NCBI GenBank assembly: GCA_018268995.1
Contig: JAFDVL010000075.1
Span: forward strand, 1-36,023
Direction of reading: 5' to 3'
DNA: 36,023 bases
From: Acidobacteriota bacterium
GTDB taxonomy: Bacteria; Acidobacteriota; Blastocatellia; RBC074
Translations under genes and position numbers: made by a program
Notes under the pieces: model-generated
The model's input: the letters and a program-made list of their open reading frames with translations, nothing else
Told to the model about the DNA's origin: nothing
Database searches by the model: none
In this document: positions 7,608 through 18,000 of the stretch, in pieces
How positions within the stretch are numbered: the first letter of the stretch is position 1
Layout of the letters: the number at the start of each line of letters is the position of its first letter

Positions 7608-10600
7608 ATGAAGCGAAACCCAAGCCTGTCTTTAGCAATCCTTGCTACCTCGATCCTTGCGTTTGCAGCAGCAGCGCAGTTTGGAAGAACGACTGTTAGC
7701 TCGGCACAACAACGCACGACACTCAGATATTACGAAGATTTCGACATTCGCGGCGGACACGAGCGCACGCTGGCAGTCCCGCCCACAACGCCACGTCCAT
7801 CTCGTGCCGAAATGAGCAACGCGCGCGAGCAATTTCAGCAGGCGCATCCACAGGCAAGTCTCTGGTGGAGTTCGCTGACAAATACGCCCAGCCGCGTGTG
7901 GGCACAAGCTGGTGCATTGACCGAACGCAGCAACGATCAGGCTGAAACCATAGCGCGCCGTTTCCTGCAACAAGGAATCTTTCAACTCGACAGCGCCGAA
8001 GCAAATGCCCTGCAACTCACGCAGCAAGATCAAACCACACACAACGGTGTCACCCACATAACATTGCAACAGCAGGTCAACGGCATCGAAGTTTTTGGTG
8101 GGCGAATGTCCGTCCATCTCAATCGCGCAGGCGAGGTCTTCGCCGCCAGTGGCGAACTGATTCCGCAGGCAGCGCGCACAATCAATATCCGTCGTCCGCG
8201 ACTGGCCGCCAACACATCTCTGGAACGTGCAGCAAATTCCGTTGGCATTCAACTCAAGGCGCTGCCTGCATCTCGTTTCACGACAGACGCTGCACAACAA
8301 CAAACCTTCGCCCGCACCGCAGAACTTGCACGCGAAGCCAATGCCCAGCTTGTGTACTTTCCGTTGGCGGCAGACAAGCTGCAATTGGCCTGGGAATTGG
8401 AAATCTGGCCCGCAGAATCGCCCAATGCTTACCTGATGATCATTGATGCGGAGCGCGGTTCCCTGCTCTATCGCCACAATTTGACTTGCTATGAAAGCGA
8501 TCCGCATGGCCTTGTGTTCACCGGTAATTCTCCGCGTCCCGACAATCCGCATGTGAACAATAATCCGCCATTGGTCGAACGACAGGACGTGGCGTTTCGC
8601 CCTGCCCCATTCAATGGCAGCGTGATTTTTGTGGCCAATGATCCGCATTTCGATTGGTGGGCGGGCAAGCCTGCGCTGGAGTTGAGTGGCAACAACGTAG
8701 ATGCGCATCTGGATCGCAACAACGACGATTTGCCCGATCTGCCAACACTAAAAACAACCGACGGTAACTTTTCGTTTCCGCTTGATCTGACCAAAGCACC
8801 GACAACCGCAGACAATCAAAAAGCCGCCCAAACGAATCTGTTTTATTGGACAAATCGTTTTCACGACATTTTGTATTCGTTCGGCTTCACCGAGTCCGCC
8901 GGAAATTTTCAAACCGACAATTTCGGATTGGGCGGACAAGACAACGATGCTGTGCAGGCAGATGCGCAGGATGGCAGCGGCGTCAACAATGCGAATTTCA
9001 CGACGCCGCCCGATGGTTGTGCCGGACGGGTGCAGATGTTTCTATGGAGCGGTTCGCCCCAATTGGATGGCAGTGTAGATCAAACGATTATCCTGCACGA
9101 ACTGACGCACGGCGTAAGCAATCGCCTGATTGGCAATGGGCTGGGCCTGAGCGGCATTCACGCGCGTGGGCTGGGCGAAGGCTGGTCAGATTATCTGGCG
9201 CTCGCGTTGCTGGGTAAGGAAAGCGATCCGATTGATGGGCAATACCTGATCGCGCAATACGCCACAGGCCAATATGAACGGGGCTTGCGGTTCTTTCCTT
9301 ACAGCACTGATTTGACGGTATCGCCGATGACGTTCAGCCGCATTTTCACGAATCCACTGCCACATCCGGTAGGCGAAATCTGGGGCGCAACGTTGTGGGA
9401 TTTGCGCGCGCTGCTGCTCAAAAAATATGGCTTTCGTGAAGGCCAACGCCAAGGCATTCAACTCGTGATTGATGGGATGAAATTGACGCCCGTCGAGCCA
9501 ACTTTCATCGAAGCGCGCGATGCAATTTTGCTGGCAGATCGTGTCAACAACAACGGCGCGAATCAATGTCTGCTCTGGCAAGCCTTTGCCAAACGCGGCC
9601 TTGGTTACGGGGCCAGCGCAATTCAGGTGAATGATCGCCGCCCCGTCGAATCGTTCGATGCACCACCATTTTGCAGCGACCGTGGCAGTGTGAAACTCGA
9701 CAAACCGAATTATGTCAGCGGCGAAACGATGCAAATTTCATTGTGGGATCGGAATGCCAAAGCGCCCGTCACTGTGCAAATCACCAGTTCTGTCACGGGC
9801 GATCAGGAAGCAGTACAACTCACGTCCGACGCCGGATTGAGTGGAAGCTATCGCGGGATGCTCAAAACCTCGCCGACACGCAAACAGGCCAATGACGGCG
9901 TCTTGCAAGCTTCGGTTGAGGTCGGAGACAAAATCCTTGTGACGTACAACGACCCGGATACGGACAACAATTCGACGGCAATCGCCACAACACAAGCCGC
10001 GATGGTGCGAGAAAAACTGATTTTTGAAGATACGGTCGAAGCAGGCAATCAAGGCTGGATCGCGACTGGCACGTGGGCGATCACGACTGCGGCTTCGGCT
10101 TCGCACGCGTGGACAGACAGTCCAGCGGGCAATTACACGAATCTCAGTGATTCATCGCTGACCTCGCCGTCTTTTGATCTGACAAACTACAGCGATGTGA
10201 CGTTACTGTTTGCGCATCGGTATGATTTGGAAAACCGCTATGATTATGGGTACATCGAATACTCTTTGGATGATGGCTCAACCTGGAATTACGCAACGTC
10301 CTTCACCGGCACGCAGTTGAATTTTACGCAAGTCCAAGTCAATCTCAACACAGTGTCCGGGCAAAAACAGCTTCGCTTTCGGTTTCGTCTGTTGAGCGAT
10401 CTGGAACTCAACGCGGACGGCTGGTTCATTGACGATATTCGATTGCTGGCGCGTACGACAGACGCCACCGTCATCCAGCCTGGCAGCACGCCAGCGCCCG
10501 TGATTGCCAGCATCAGCCCAGCCTTTGGCCCATTGCAGGGTGGGACAGCGATTACGCTGACGGGCGCGAATTTCACCGAAACCAGCGACACAAGCGTGAC

Positions 10601-13256
10601 AATTGATGGCATTGCGGCGAGCAACATCAACGTCATTAGCAGCAACACGATCACGGCGAAAACGCCGCCGCACGTGGCTGGAACGGTTGCCGTGCGTATC
10701 TTCAATCGCAACGGCGGTTCATCGCTTAATCAGGGCTTTACCTACTGGGCAGGCGAAGCCGCGACCAAAGCGCCCACGGTCAATCGTCTTGCGCCCGTTT
10801 CCGGCTCAACGAAAGGCGGCACAGTCGTGACTCTGTATGGAATTGATTTCACGCCTGCGACTACCGTGATGGTTGGCGTGCAAACTGGCACGGTGACATT
10901 CGTGAACCCCAATGAGTTGCGTATCACGACGCCAGCCGCAGCGGCTGGCGCGGTTGCCATCAAAGTCGCCAATGGCAATCTGATCGCGGCGCAAGCGCCC
11001 ACATTTACTTATCTGGCCACAACGCCGCCGCGCGTTCAGGTGTTATCTCCATCTAGCGCTGAAACCTTGTATGTTGGCAGCAACATCGTATTGCGCTGGG
11101 CTTCGAGCGATGATCACGCCGTCGCCAAACATCGGCTCGCGTTAGTTCATAGTGACGGTTCCATTGCAACTGAAATTACGAATGACATCAGCGGCGCACA
11201 GCAATCTTTGGTGTGGGAAGTTCCGCCCGTGCTGGCGTCTGGATTGCGCCTGCGCGTCACAGCGATTGATGACGAAGGCAACGAAACACACGCCGAATCC
11301 GCTGCATCATTTCAAATCGCCCGCCGCTGGGAGGCTGCCATTTCACTGCCAGAGGTGCGATGGCAATCGGCACTGGTCGGCGACGGGCGTAGCTTGTTTG
11401 CGCTTGGCGGTCTGACCGGGAGCGCGGGCACCACTGTCAATAGGCTGGTTCGCTTCGATCCCGGCAACAACATCTGGACAACACTTGCCCCGATGCCGCG
11501 CGCGGTAAGCAGCACAGCGGCAACGTTTCTCAATGGAAAAATCTACGTCCCCGGCGGAACGCTCAGTTCAGGATTGGTCATCAGCAATCAGCAAGTGTAT
11601 GACGTTGCGAACAACCGTTGGGCCGAAGTGCTGGAAGCGCCGAGTTCGTCCAATTTCTTTGCGTTGGCGACGGATGCGACACAGGGCGTTTACTATCGCG
11701 TTTCCGGCTCTGCGGTCGGCATTACACGTCCTATCTCGGATATGCTGGCGTACGATGTCCAAGCAAACGCGTGGACGCAATTGTCGGATATGCCGGAACC
11801 GCGTTATGGCCACGAAGCGGCGTTTATCGCGGGACAAGTCTTTGTCGCAGGTGGCGCAGATCGCAGCGGCGGCAAACGCAATTGCTGGCGCTACGATCCA
11901 ATCACAGATACCTGGTCACAAATTGCAAGTCTGAACAAAGCACGACGATTTGCGATCAGTGCGGTTGGCAGCGATGCCGCAGGGAATCCGTTGTGGTTCA
12001 TTTTTGGCGGCGATGATCCAAACACTTCCCTGCCGCTCAGCGATGGCGAAGTGTATGACCTACGCAACAATCGCTGGCTGCCGCTGGATAATTCATTCAA
12101 CTTGAGCGCGGGGCGTACGCAGCTTGCCAGCGCAGTTCTCAATGGGAAATTGTATGCGGCGGGCGGGGCAATACTTTCCGATGATGGCAAAGCCTATGTC
12201 ATCAGCAACCAGCTTGAAGCCTTGCCCATCCATGCGATTACGCCTGTCAGCCCGAATCAGCCGCCCGTGTTGGCTGCGCCCGCTTCAGCCGTTGCCATCG
12301 TTGGGACAGAAACACAATTTGAAGTCATCGCCAACGATCTGGCTTCAGGAACTGCGCTCAACCTCAAAGCAGAAGGCTTGCCCGCAAATGCGACTTTCAC
12401 CATTAACACGGAAGCCAATAACAATACGCGTGGTCTTTTTTATTGGACGCCAAAGCCAGAAGACGCGGGGAGAAGTTGGACATTGATGTTCACCGCCAGC
12501 GATGGACAGTTTGTTGATCGCCGGACTGTTACGTTGCGTGTCGTGGCCGCAGAATCGCTGGCCGTCGTGAATGCGGCGAGTTATTTCGGCGGTGCAGTCG
12601 CAGCAGATTCCATTGCCGCAGGCTTTGGCGCAAACCTCGCGCCGCGCACGGAACAGGCGCAGGCGACGCCGTTGCCGCTCGCAATGGCAGGCACTTCAGT
12701 GACGGTCAATGGATTGCCTGCGCCGCTGCTGTACGTGTCGCCAGAGCAAATTAACTTTGTGATTCCTTCCGACGTAAAGCCAGGCATTGCGACGGTCATT
12801 GTCAGTAATTCGCTCGGAAAATTTTCGCTCGGCCACATCACAATCACAGCATCTGCGCCCGCGATTTTCACGGCAGATGCTTCGGGACGAGGCGAGGCTG
12901 CCGCCGTCTCAACCGTGGATGGCATCCGTTATCAACGTGCGCCGTTTCGCCTCGCCGTTGATGGCAAGCCGAATTATTTGCTCTTGTTTGGAACAGGCTT
13001 GCGGCGCGCAACCACAGCCAATGCCAACGACGACAACGGAATTGCAGAAAGCGTCTCCGCCACGATTGGCGGCTTCCCGGCCAAAGTGTTGTATGCGGGC
13101 GCACAAGGCGAATTCATTGGCCTTGATCAACTCAATCTTGAATTGCCAACAGGTTTAGCGACTGAGCTAACTACAGTGCCGAGCCTTATCGAAGTGGTGA
13201 TTTCAGTGGATGGTGTTGAGGCGAATCGGACGAGCATCTGGCTGAAGAAAGAATAA
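7608..13256 (+). CDS. secreted M36 (fungalysin-like) metallopeptidase with IPT, Kelch and TIGR03437-like domains
   Basis: This exported protein of 1882 residues starts with a signal peptide (about 1-22) and a fungalysin/thermolysin-type propeptide (about 110-290). The zinc peptidase domain (about 300-680) has 'HELTHG' (H497, E498, H501) and the third ligand in 'GEGWSDY' (E524), as in family M36. Then follow a beta-sandwich (about 690-795), an immune-inhibitor-A/MAM-like domain (about 806-950, ending 'NADGWFIDDIRLLA'), two IPT/TIG domains (963-1047 and 1055-1136), an Ig-like domain (to about 1236), a Kelch-type propeller (about 1239-1540), a cadherin/Ig-like domain, and a C-terminal domain of the Solibacter type (about 1651-1878; 'VVNAASYFGG', 'YVSPEQINFVIP', 'GTGLR'). 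That last domain points to Acidobacteriota. It probably degrades extracellular protein while bound to a surface. Members of M36 are usually far shorter. The start has only a weak ribosome site. Confidence 0.9.
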   Translation: MKRNPSLSLAILATSILAFAAAAQFGRTTVSSAQQRTTLRYYEDFDIRGGHERTLAVPPTTPRPSRAEMSNAREQFQQAHPQASLWWSSLTNTPSRVWAQAGALTERSNDQAETIARRFLQQGIFQLDSAEANALQLTQQDQTTHNGVTHITLQQQVNGIEVFGGRMSVHLNRAGEVFAASGELIPQAARTINIRRPRLAANTSLERAANSVGIQLKALPASRFTTDAAQQQTFARTAELAREANAQLVYFPLAADKLQLAWELEIWPAESPNAYLMIIDAERGSLLYRHNLTCYESDPHGLVFTGNSPRPDNPHVNNNPPLVERQDVAFRPAPFNGSVIFVANDPHFDWWAGKPALELSGNNVDAHLDRNNDDLPDLPTLKTTDGNFSFPLDLTKAPTTADNQKAAQTNLFYWTNRFHDILYSFGFTESAGNFQTDNFGLGGQDNDAVQADAQDGSGVNNANFTTPPDGCAGRVQMFLWSGSPQLDGSVDQTIILHELTHGVSNRLIGNGLGLSGIHARGLGEGWSDYLALALLGKESDPIDGQYLIAQYATGQYERGLRFFPYSTDLTVSPMTFSRIFTNPLPHPVGEIWGATLWDLRALLLKKYGFREGQRQGIQLVIDGMKLTPVEPTFIEARDAILLADRVNNNGANQCLLWQAFAKRGLGYGASAIQVNDRRPVESFDAPPFCSDRGSVKLDKPNYVSGETMQISLWDRNAKAPVTVQITSSVTGDQEAVQLTSDAGLSGSYRGMLKTSPTRKQANDGVLQASVEVGDKILVTYNDPDTDNNSTAIATTQAAMVREKLIFEDTVEAGNQGWIATGTWAITTAASASHAWTDSPAGNYTNLSDSSLTSPSFDLTNYSDVTLLFAHRYDLENRYDYGYIEYSLDDGSTWNYATSFTGTQLNFTQVQVNLNTVSGQKQLRFRFRLLSDLELNADGWFIDDIRLLARTTDATVIQPGSTPAPVIASISPAFGPLQGGTAITLTGANFTETSDTSVTIDGIAASNINVISSNTITAKTPPHVAGTVAVRIFNRNGGSSLNQGFTYWAGEAATKAPTVNRLAPVSGSTKGGTVVTLYGIDFTPATTVMVGVQTGTVTFVNPNELRITTPAAAAGAVAIKVANGNLIAAQAPTFTYLATTPPRVQVLSPSSAETLYVGSNIVLRWASSDDHAVAKHRLALVHSDGSIATEITNDISGAQQSLVWEVPPVLASGLRLRVTAIDDEGNETHAESAASFQIARRWEAAISLPEVRWQSALVGDGRSLFALGGLTGSAGTTVNRLVRFDPGNNIWTTLAPMPRAVSSTAATFLNGKIYVPGGTLSSGLVISNQQVYDVANNRWAEVLEAPSSSNFFALATDATQGVYYRVSGSAVGITRPISDMLAYDVQANAWTQLSDMPEPRYGHEAAFIAGQVFVAGGADRSGGKRNCWRYDPITDTWSQIASLNKARRFAISAVGSDAAGNPLWFIFGGDDPNTSLPLSDGEVYDLRNNRWLPLDNSFNLSAGRTQLASAVLNGKLYAAGGAILSDDGKAYVISNQLEALPIHAITPVSPNQPPVLAAPASAVAIVGTETQFEVIANDLASGTALNLKAEGLPANATFTINTEANNNTRGLFYWTPKPEDAGRSWTLMFTASDGQFVDRRTVTLRVVAAESLAVVNAASYFGGAVAADSIAAGFGANLAPRTEQAQATPLPLAMAGTSVTVNGLPAPLLYVSPEQINFVIPSDVKPGIATVIVSNSLGKFSLGHITITASAPAIFTADASGRGEAAAVSTVDGIRYQRAPFRLAVDGKPNYLLLFGTGLRRATTANANDDNGIAESVSATIGGFPAKVLYAGAQGEFIGLDQLNLELPTGLATELTTVPSLIEVVISVDGVEANRTSIWLKKE

Positions 13257-13258
13257 GC

Positions 13259-13391
13259 GCCACGAATTGACACAAATTATTTTAGCCACAGATTCACACC
13301 GATTTTCACAGATGAACATTCAATTGCAGGAAAGTAATCTGTGTAATCTGTGGCTAATTTCTTTTCGTGCCAATTCCTGTCAATTCGTGGC
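13259..13391. repeat. nested palindromic repeat between convergent genes
   Basis: Outer arms GCCACGAATTGACA (13259-13272) and TGTCAATTCGTGGC (13378-13391) match perfectly, and inner arms TTAGCCACAGATT (13282-13294) and AATCTGTGGCTAA (13345-13357) also match perfectly. The 133-base unit begins three bases after the peptidase stop codon and ends on the first base of the Uma2 stop codon. It looks like a small non-coding mobile element (MITE-like) and could end transcription from both sides. Confidence 0.75.
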
Positions 13392-14005
13392 TAGAGTTCT
13401 TCAGTCTGGAAAGACACACGGTCATAAACTTCTGATAAGGACAAGGTGCAGTTAATGGACGCGATTGGCAGGCTGCCGGACAATTCGTTCGCTCTGGAGT
13501 AACGCCATTCGCCATTTTCCAGCCGGGCAAAATGTTCGATCAAGGGCTGATCCTGTGACACTAACACGTAATCCGTCAATGTCGGATTCCAGGTCTGATA
13601 GCGCTGGAATTTTTCGCCCCGATCAAACTCCTCCGTTGTGGGCGAAAGCACTTCGATGATTATGCGCGGGTTCAGCAAAACGTCTTTGTGGTGATCGTGC
13701 CAAATAGGCGTGCCGCAAACCACAACCAAATCGGGCAAGGAATAAAGTCCCTTTTTGTTTTGTAGCGGCTTGGGTTCCGGTCCGCTGCGCACTTTTGTGT
13801 CCTTAGTTAGCGGACGACAGGGATGCCCCTTCAATTGGGCACGCAATTCGGCTACCAAATTTACTGTAATGTCACCGTGTTCCAGGCTTTCTCCTGCCAT
13901 TGCGAAAACGTGCCCGTCCAGATATTCGTGTCGCTCGTCGGACGAACGCTCCAACGCCAGATATTCATCCACCGTGTACAAAAGCATTTCTTTAGGTAGT
14001 GCCAT
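13391..14005 (-). CDS. Uma2 family (DUF820) endonuclease-like protein
   Basis: The 204-residue protein belongs to the PD-(D/E)XK-like Uma2 family, abundant in cyanobacteria and some acidobacteria; the biological function is unsettled. Visible features are 'YTVDEYLALE' (10-19), 'HEYLDGHVFAMAG' (26-38, with a conserved acidic residue near E27), 'PDLVVVCG' (D92), 'IIIEVLSPTT' (E118) and 'RGEKFQRYQ' (K132), the expected order of the nuclease core. The start at 14005 is chosen because GGAGGAGG lies five bases upstream; the frame runs on to a TTG at 14047 without support. The gene is isolated, with a hairpin between it and the peroxiredoxin gene. No partner toxin or antitoxin is seen. Confidence 0.85.
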   Translation of the reverse strand: MALPKEMLLYTVDEYLALERSSDERHEYLDGHVFAMAGESLEHGDITVNLVAELRAQLKGHPCRPLTKDTKVRSGPEPKPLQNKKGLYSLPDLVVVCGTPIWHDHHKDVLLNPRIIIEVLSPTTEEFDRGEKFQRYQTWNPTLTDYVLVSQDQPLIEHFARLENGEWRYSRANELSGSLPIASINCTLSLSEVYDRVSFQTEEL

Positions 14006-14048
14006 AGCTGCCTCCTCCTGCCGCGAAAGTATACCACTTACGCGCAAA

Positions 14049-14088
14049 GACGCAGCAAGCTGATCGCGCGTTGCCAGCTTGCTGCGTC
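14049..14088 (-). terminator. hairpin between peroxiredoxin and Uma2 genes, probable terminator
   Basis: GACGCAGCAAGCTG (14049-14062) and CAGCTTGCTGCGTC (14075-14088) form a perfect 14-bp stem with a 12-base loop, 23 bases after the peroxiredoxin stop. Only TTT follows in the minus direction, so termination is likely but not of the textbook form. Confidence 0.5.
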
Positions 14089-14111
14089 CTCAAAAATTGC
14101 GCTGCTCTTCT

Positions 14112-14744
14112 TTACTGTGGCTGTTTCACAACACGTAAATACGGCTTCACAGTCTTCCAGCCTTCCGGGAATTTCTCTTTCGCGGCCTCATCCGACAGCG
14201 CCGGAACGATGATGACATCCTCGCCATTTTGCCAATTCACGGGCGTAGCGACCTGATGTTTGGCGGTCAGTTGCAACGAATCAATCACGCGCAAGATTTC
14301 AGCGAAGTTGCGGCCTGTGCTGGCTGGATAAGTCAGCGTCAATTTGATTTTCTTGTCTGCCCCGATGACAAAAACAGAACGCACAGTGAAGGTATCGCTC
14401 GCGTTTGGGTGAATCATTTCGTACAGATTAGCGACTGTCTTATCGGGGTCAGCAATCATCGGAAAGTTCATCGTGCAGTTTTGCGTTTCTTCGATGTCTT
14501 TTGTCCAGCCGAGATGATCCTGCAACGGATCAACGCTCAGGCCAATGACCTTGACATTGCGCTTATCGAACTCTGGTTTCAGTCTGGCAGCAGCGCCTAA
14601 TTCAGTCGTGCAAACGGGCGTGTAATCGCGTGGATGCGAAAACAAAACGCCCCAGCTACTGCCAAGCCATTCGTGGAAGTTGATGGGGCCTTCAGTAGTT
14701 TCCGCCGTAAAGTTTGGTGCTTCATCTCCGATACGAATAGACAT
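14112..14744 (-). CDS. peroxiredoxin, Prx6 / 1-Cys type
   Basis: The 210-residue cytoplasmic protein reduces hydrogen peroxide and organic hydroperoxides. The peroxidatic cysteine is C45 in 'PRDYTPVCTTELG' (38-50). 'IGLSVDPLQDHLGW' (67-80), 'FPMIADPDKTVA' and a long C-terminal region ending 'GWKTVKPYLR' are typical of Prx6-type enzymes, as is the length. A second cysteine (C90) is present but is not at a normal resolving position. AAGGAG nine bases before ATG at 14744 decides the start; a TTG-initiated extension of six residues is in frame but unlikely. It is probably a single-gene unit. Confidence 0.93.
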   Translation of the reverse strand: MSIRIGDEAPNFTAETTEGPINFHEWLGSSWGVLFSHPRDYTPVCTTELGAAARLKPEFDKRNVKVIGLSVDPLQDHLGWTKDIEETQNCTMNFPMIADPDKTVANLYEMIHPNASDTFTVRSVFVIGADKKIKLTLTYPASTGRNFAEILRVIDSLQLTAKHQVATPVNWQNGEDVIIVPALSDEAAKEKFPEGWKTVKPYLRVVKQPQ

Positions 14745-14938
14745 AAGTTTGATCTCCTTCAAGTTGATTGGGATATTGTCGAAAGGGAATAAAGACGAAG
14801 GGGAGAGTGCCTAGCGACAACAACAGATCGCGCTACAACAGGGACAACAACATTTTTTTGCGTTGTAGTTTCGGCTTATCACGGCGGGCATCATACTCGG
14901 CTCAACTTAAATCCGCAAGACAAGGCAGGCAGCCGTCA

Positions 14939-14982
14939 AGCGTCAGCGAGTGAATCATCTGATCGGCTCACGGGCTGACGCT
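14939..14982 (-). terminator. hairpin downstream of the giant exported protein gene
   Basis: AGCGTCAGC (14939-14947) and GCTGACGCT (14974-14982) pair perfectly around a 26-base loop, starting 21 bases after the stop codon at 15004-15006. No T run follows. It may be a 3' structure or a worn repeat. The rest of the 259-base gap (14745-15003) shows nothing else clear. Confidence 0.35.
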
Positions 14983-15003
14983 CACAGGCTCTTGGCGATA
15001 ATT

Positions 15004-18000
15004 TTATTGGCAAGTCGGCGTAGAGATTGGAATATCAAGGCTGACGGCGGAAGACAATGCACCATGCTGCAAGTTATATCCGCCCTCAAACGATCTGGTC
15101 GTTCGCAGGTTCGTGGGCAGGTTAATCAACGCTCCGACAATGCCGATGTTGGCGTCAGTCCAAAGCCGCAGCCAGCCACCTTGCCCAGCAGGAATGAACA
15201 TATCAAGCCGAGTCCCCAGACGAGGGAAGCTCGCGGAAAAGCTGCTGGCCAATTGTGGGGTTCCGGCACTGAATGAAAAATCCTGTGCGGTGCGACTGCT
15301 GTTATAAATTCTGCCTGAGATCGCGCCCAACGTCCCGGCATTATTCACCAGACTACCGCCAATCCGAGCCAGCAACAGACGGGTATCATTTCCATCTTTC
15401 ACACTGGGCAGGTTGTCCAGCACCAGCATTCGAGGCAATCGTCCGTAATTGGTTCCGTCGAAATTCAGGGTCGCGACATTGCTGCCCGTTGTGCAAGTCG
15501 TCGGGTTGGCAGCCAACGCCGCAACCGCCATTGCGGGCAAATTCGCGGTGTGGCCAGCACTCAATTTGATGGCAGCCCCGCCTGTCAGGAAATTGAAATT
15601 CGTGGGACAACCGCTGGTTTTATCTACTGCCACAGCGACCACGTATCCCGTGATCCCAGGGTCTGTTTCTGACATCAGAAAATTTGCTGTCTGACTGGGC
15701 GGCAGGCAAATAAACAGACTGGCCACAGAGGAAAATTGCCCATCCACAAAATACAAGCGAACAGCGGTCTCTAAGGTCTCGTGGGTATTCGTGATGCGGA
15801 CTTGTGTGTTTTGCAACGCAGGCGCGCTAATACTTGAGCTGTAATAGCTATAAAGCAACACTGAACCCATTCGCTGATCGCTGCCAGAAGCTTCTGAAAT
15901 TTGGAGGAAACAATTTGGGTTGGAAGCAACGTTGACCGTTAGATTCGCCTGCGCCGTTGCTCCTTGCGCATCACTGACTTTCAACCCGATAGTATTTGCT
16001 CCAGAGGTAGCCTGACAGGAAGCCGTGACAACCGCTGAGACAGTGCCATTCGTGTTCGTTAAGCCTGTCACACTAAGACCCGTTGGAACAGAAGTCGTAG
16101 CAATCCCTAAATTGGCAGCCCCAGTTTCAAGATCGCTGATAGTCGCAACCGTGACGGTAGCCGCCGTCGCCCCTTGTTGTCGCGCCAGCGCTGCCGCAGG
16201 CGTGATGGTGGGTGCGGCATTGGCAGATTGATTCACGGTGAAGGTTTGCCCACCCACAGTGATCGTCCCAATGCGTGCTGATCCAGCATTCGTGGCTACA
16301 GAAAAATTGACCGTGCCATTCCCGCTGCCACTCGCCTGCGTAATCACAATCCAGCTATCGTTGGTCGTTGCGTTCCAGGCACAACCACTCGTAGCCGTGA
16401 GGTTGAAGCTCCCTGCCCCGCTGGTCGCGCCAAAGCTTTGGCTGGAGGTAGCAAGCGAGTAGGTGCAGGAAGGCAACGGGGACAAAGCTCTTGCTCCCCC
16501 CACGGCTACGCTGACGCCGTCAAAGGAAGCGGAACCGACAAATGATTTGTTGCCTGTCTCGCCCGTTGGCGGAGTCACAACATACGTCAGTGTACGAGCA
16601 GCATTATCGAAGAACGGCCCCCATTTGACCTTTTTATTGGTGTTATCAAACGCTCCGCTGCTGCCGACGTTCGAGACAACCCAACCCAGCGGTGGCGTGT
16701 CTTCAACGGCGTAAACCTGGGTTGCCGCATCGGGCGTCACGTTTATCGTTACGGTAATTGCTACGCCCGGCGCATATGCTGCGGCATTGAAAGTCGCCTG
16801 TGCCACACCGCCCGCAAAAGGTGCTTCTTCAAATGCGGCAACAGGAAACACATTCGCCGTAGTCGTCGAATCTTCGACTTGAGGATTGATAAAAACACTC
16901 AACTGAGCATCCGCTGGATCAGAAGTCTGCATCGCCATTTGCAAGGTTGCATCTGTCGCGGCGAAAACCTCCAACCCCGGCGTATAACTCATCGTACTAA
17001 AACTGGGAATGACCAAGCGATCAACAACATCGGGGCTTTCCTCTTGAGCCTCGCGATTCGGTGCCAGCATTGCGATGCTGACTCCGGCGGCAAAGGGCGG
17101 CGACTTCGTCCCATCGTAATGATAGACTTCGCCGGTCTTCCAAATCAGTCCCGCATTCGTCAGATAATTAATATCAATCGGATTGGGCGCGCGACTCCAG
17201 GTTGTACCAGCTTTCCACGCAGCCCCATACGCGGTTAATTCATTGATCTCGATTTTGAGATTGTCGTTCAGGTCAGCCGGATGGAATACCGTGCTGGCTT
17301 CGATGCTGGTGTTCCCGCAAATCGTGCTGCTGACACCATTCACAGAGGCCGTGCCTGCAAAGGTTTTTGTCCCTGTGGTTCCGACCGGCGGCGTCACGGA
17401 ATAGGTAAGCGTGCGCGCCTGCGCATCAAAGAACGGCCCCCATTTGACCTTGTTATTGACTGCATCGAATTGGCCTCCGTTATCAATCCCGGATACTGCC
17501 CAACCAGTCGGAGGAACATCTTCCACTGCGTAAGATTGGGTTCCGGCAGCAGGTGTAACCTGGATTGAAACGACGAATGCCTGCCCAACAAAATATCCCG
17601 CTGGCAGTGTCCGCTGTGCTACACAGGATGTGGCTTGTGCATCCTGTGTGACGGTGAAAGTTTGCCCGGCAACCGTCAACGTACCCGTTCGCGCTGCGCC
17701 CGTGTTGGCCGCAACAGTAAACGTCACACTTGCTGGCCCGGTGCCACTGCTGCCAGTGTTAATCGTGAGCCAGGGATTATTGCTGGTCGCTGTCCAGGTA
17801 CAACCTGTTCCTGTATTCACACTCACACTGCCGTTTCCGCCAGCCGCCGCAAAATTCTGACTGCTTGAACCCAACGCAAATGTGCAAAGTGAGGTGATCG
17901 TGAAAGACATTGCACTGGTGGTGCCTCCGCCCGGTGTTGGATTGAAGACCGTGACGTTGGCGGTGCTTGCTGACGCGATGTCTGCCGCTGTGATGCTGGC

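Noticed and set aside
7632..8708. A 358-codon minus-strand open frame inside the M36 peptidase propeptide
   Set aside because: It lies antisense to a well-supported signal peptide and propeptide, and its translation has no recognisable domain.
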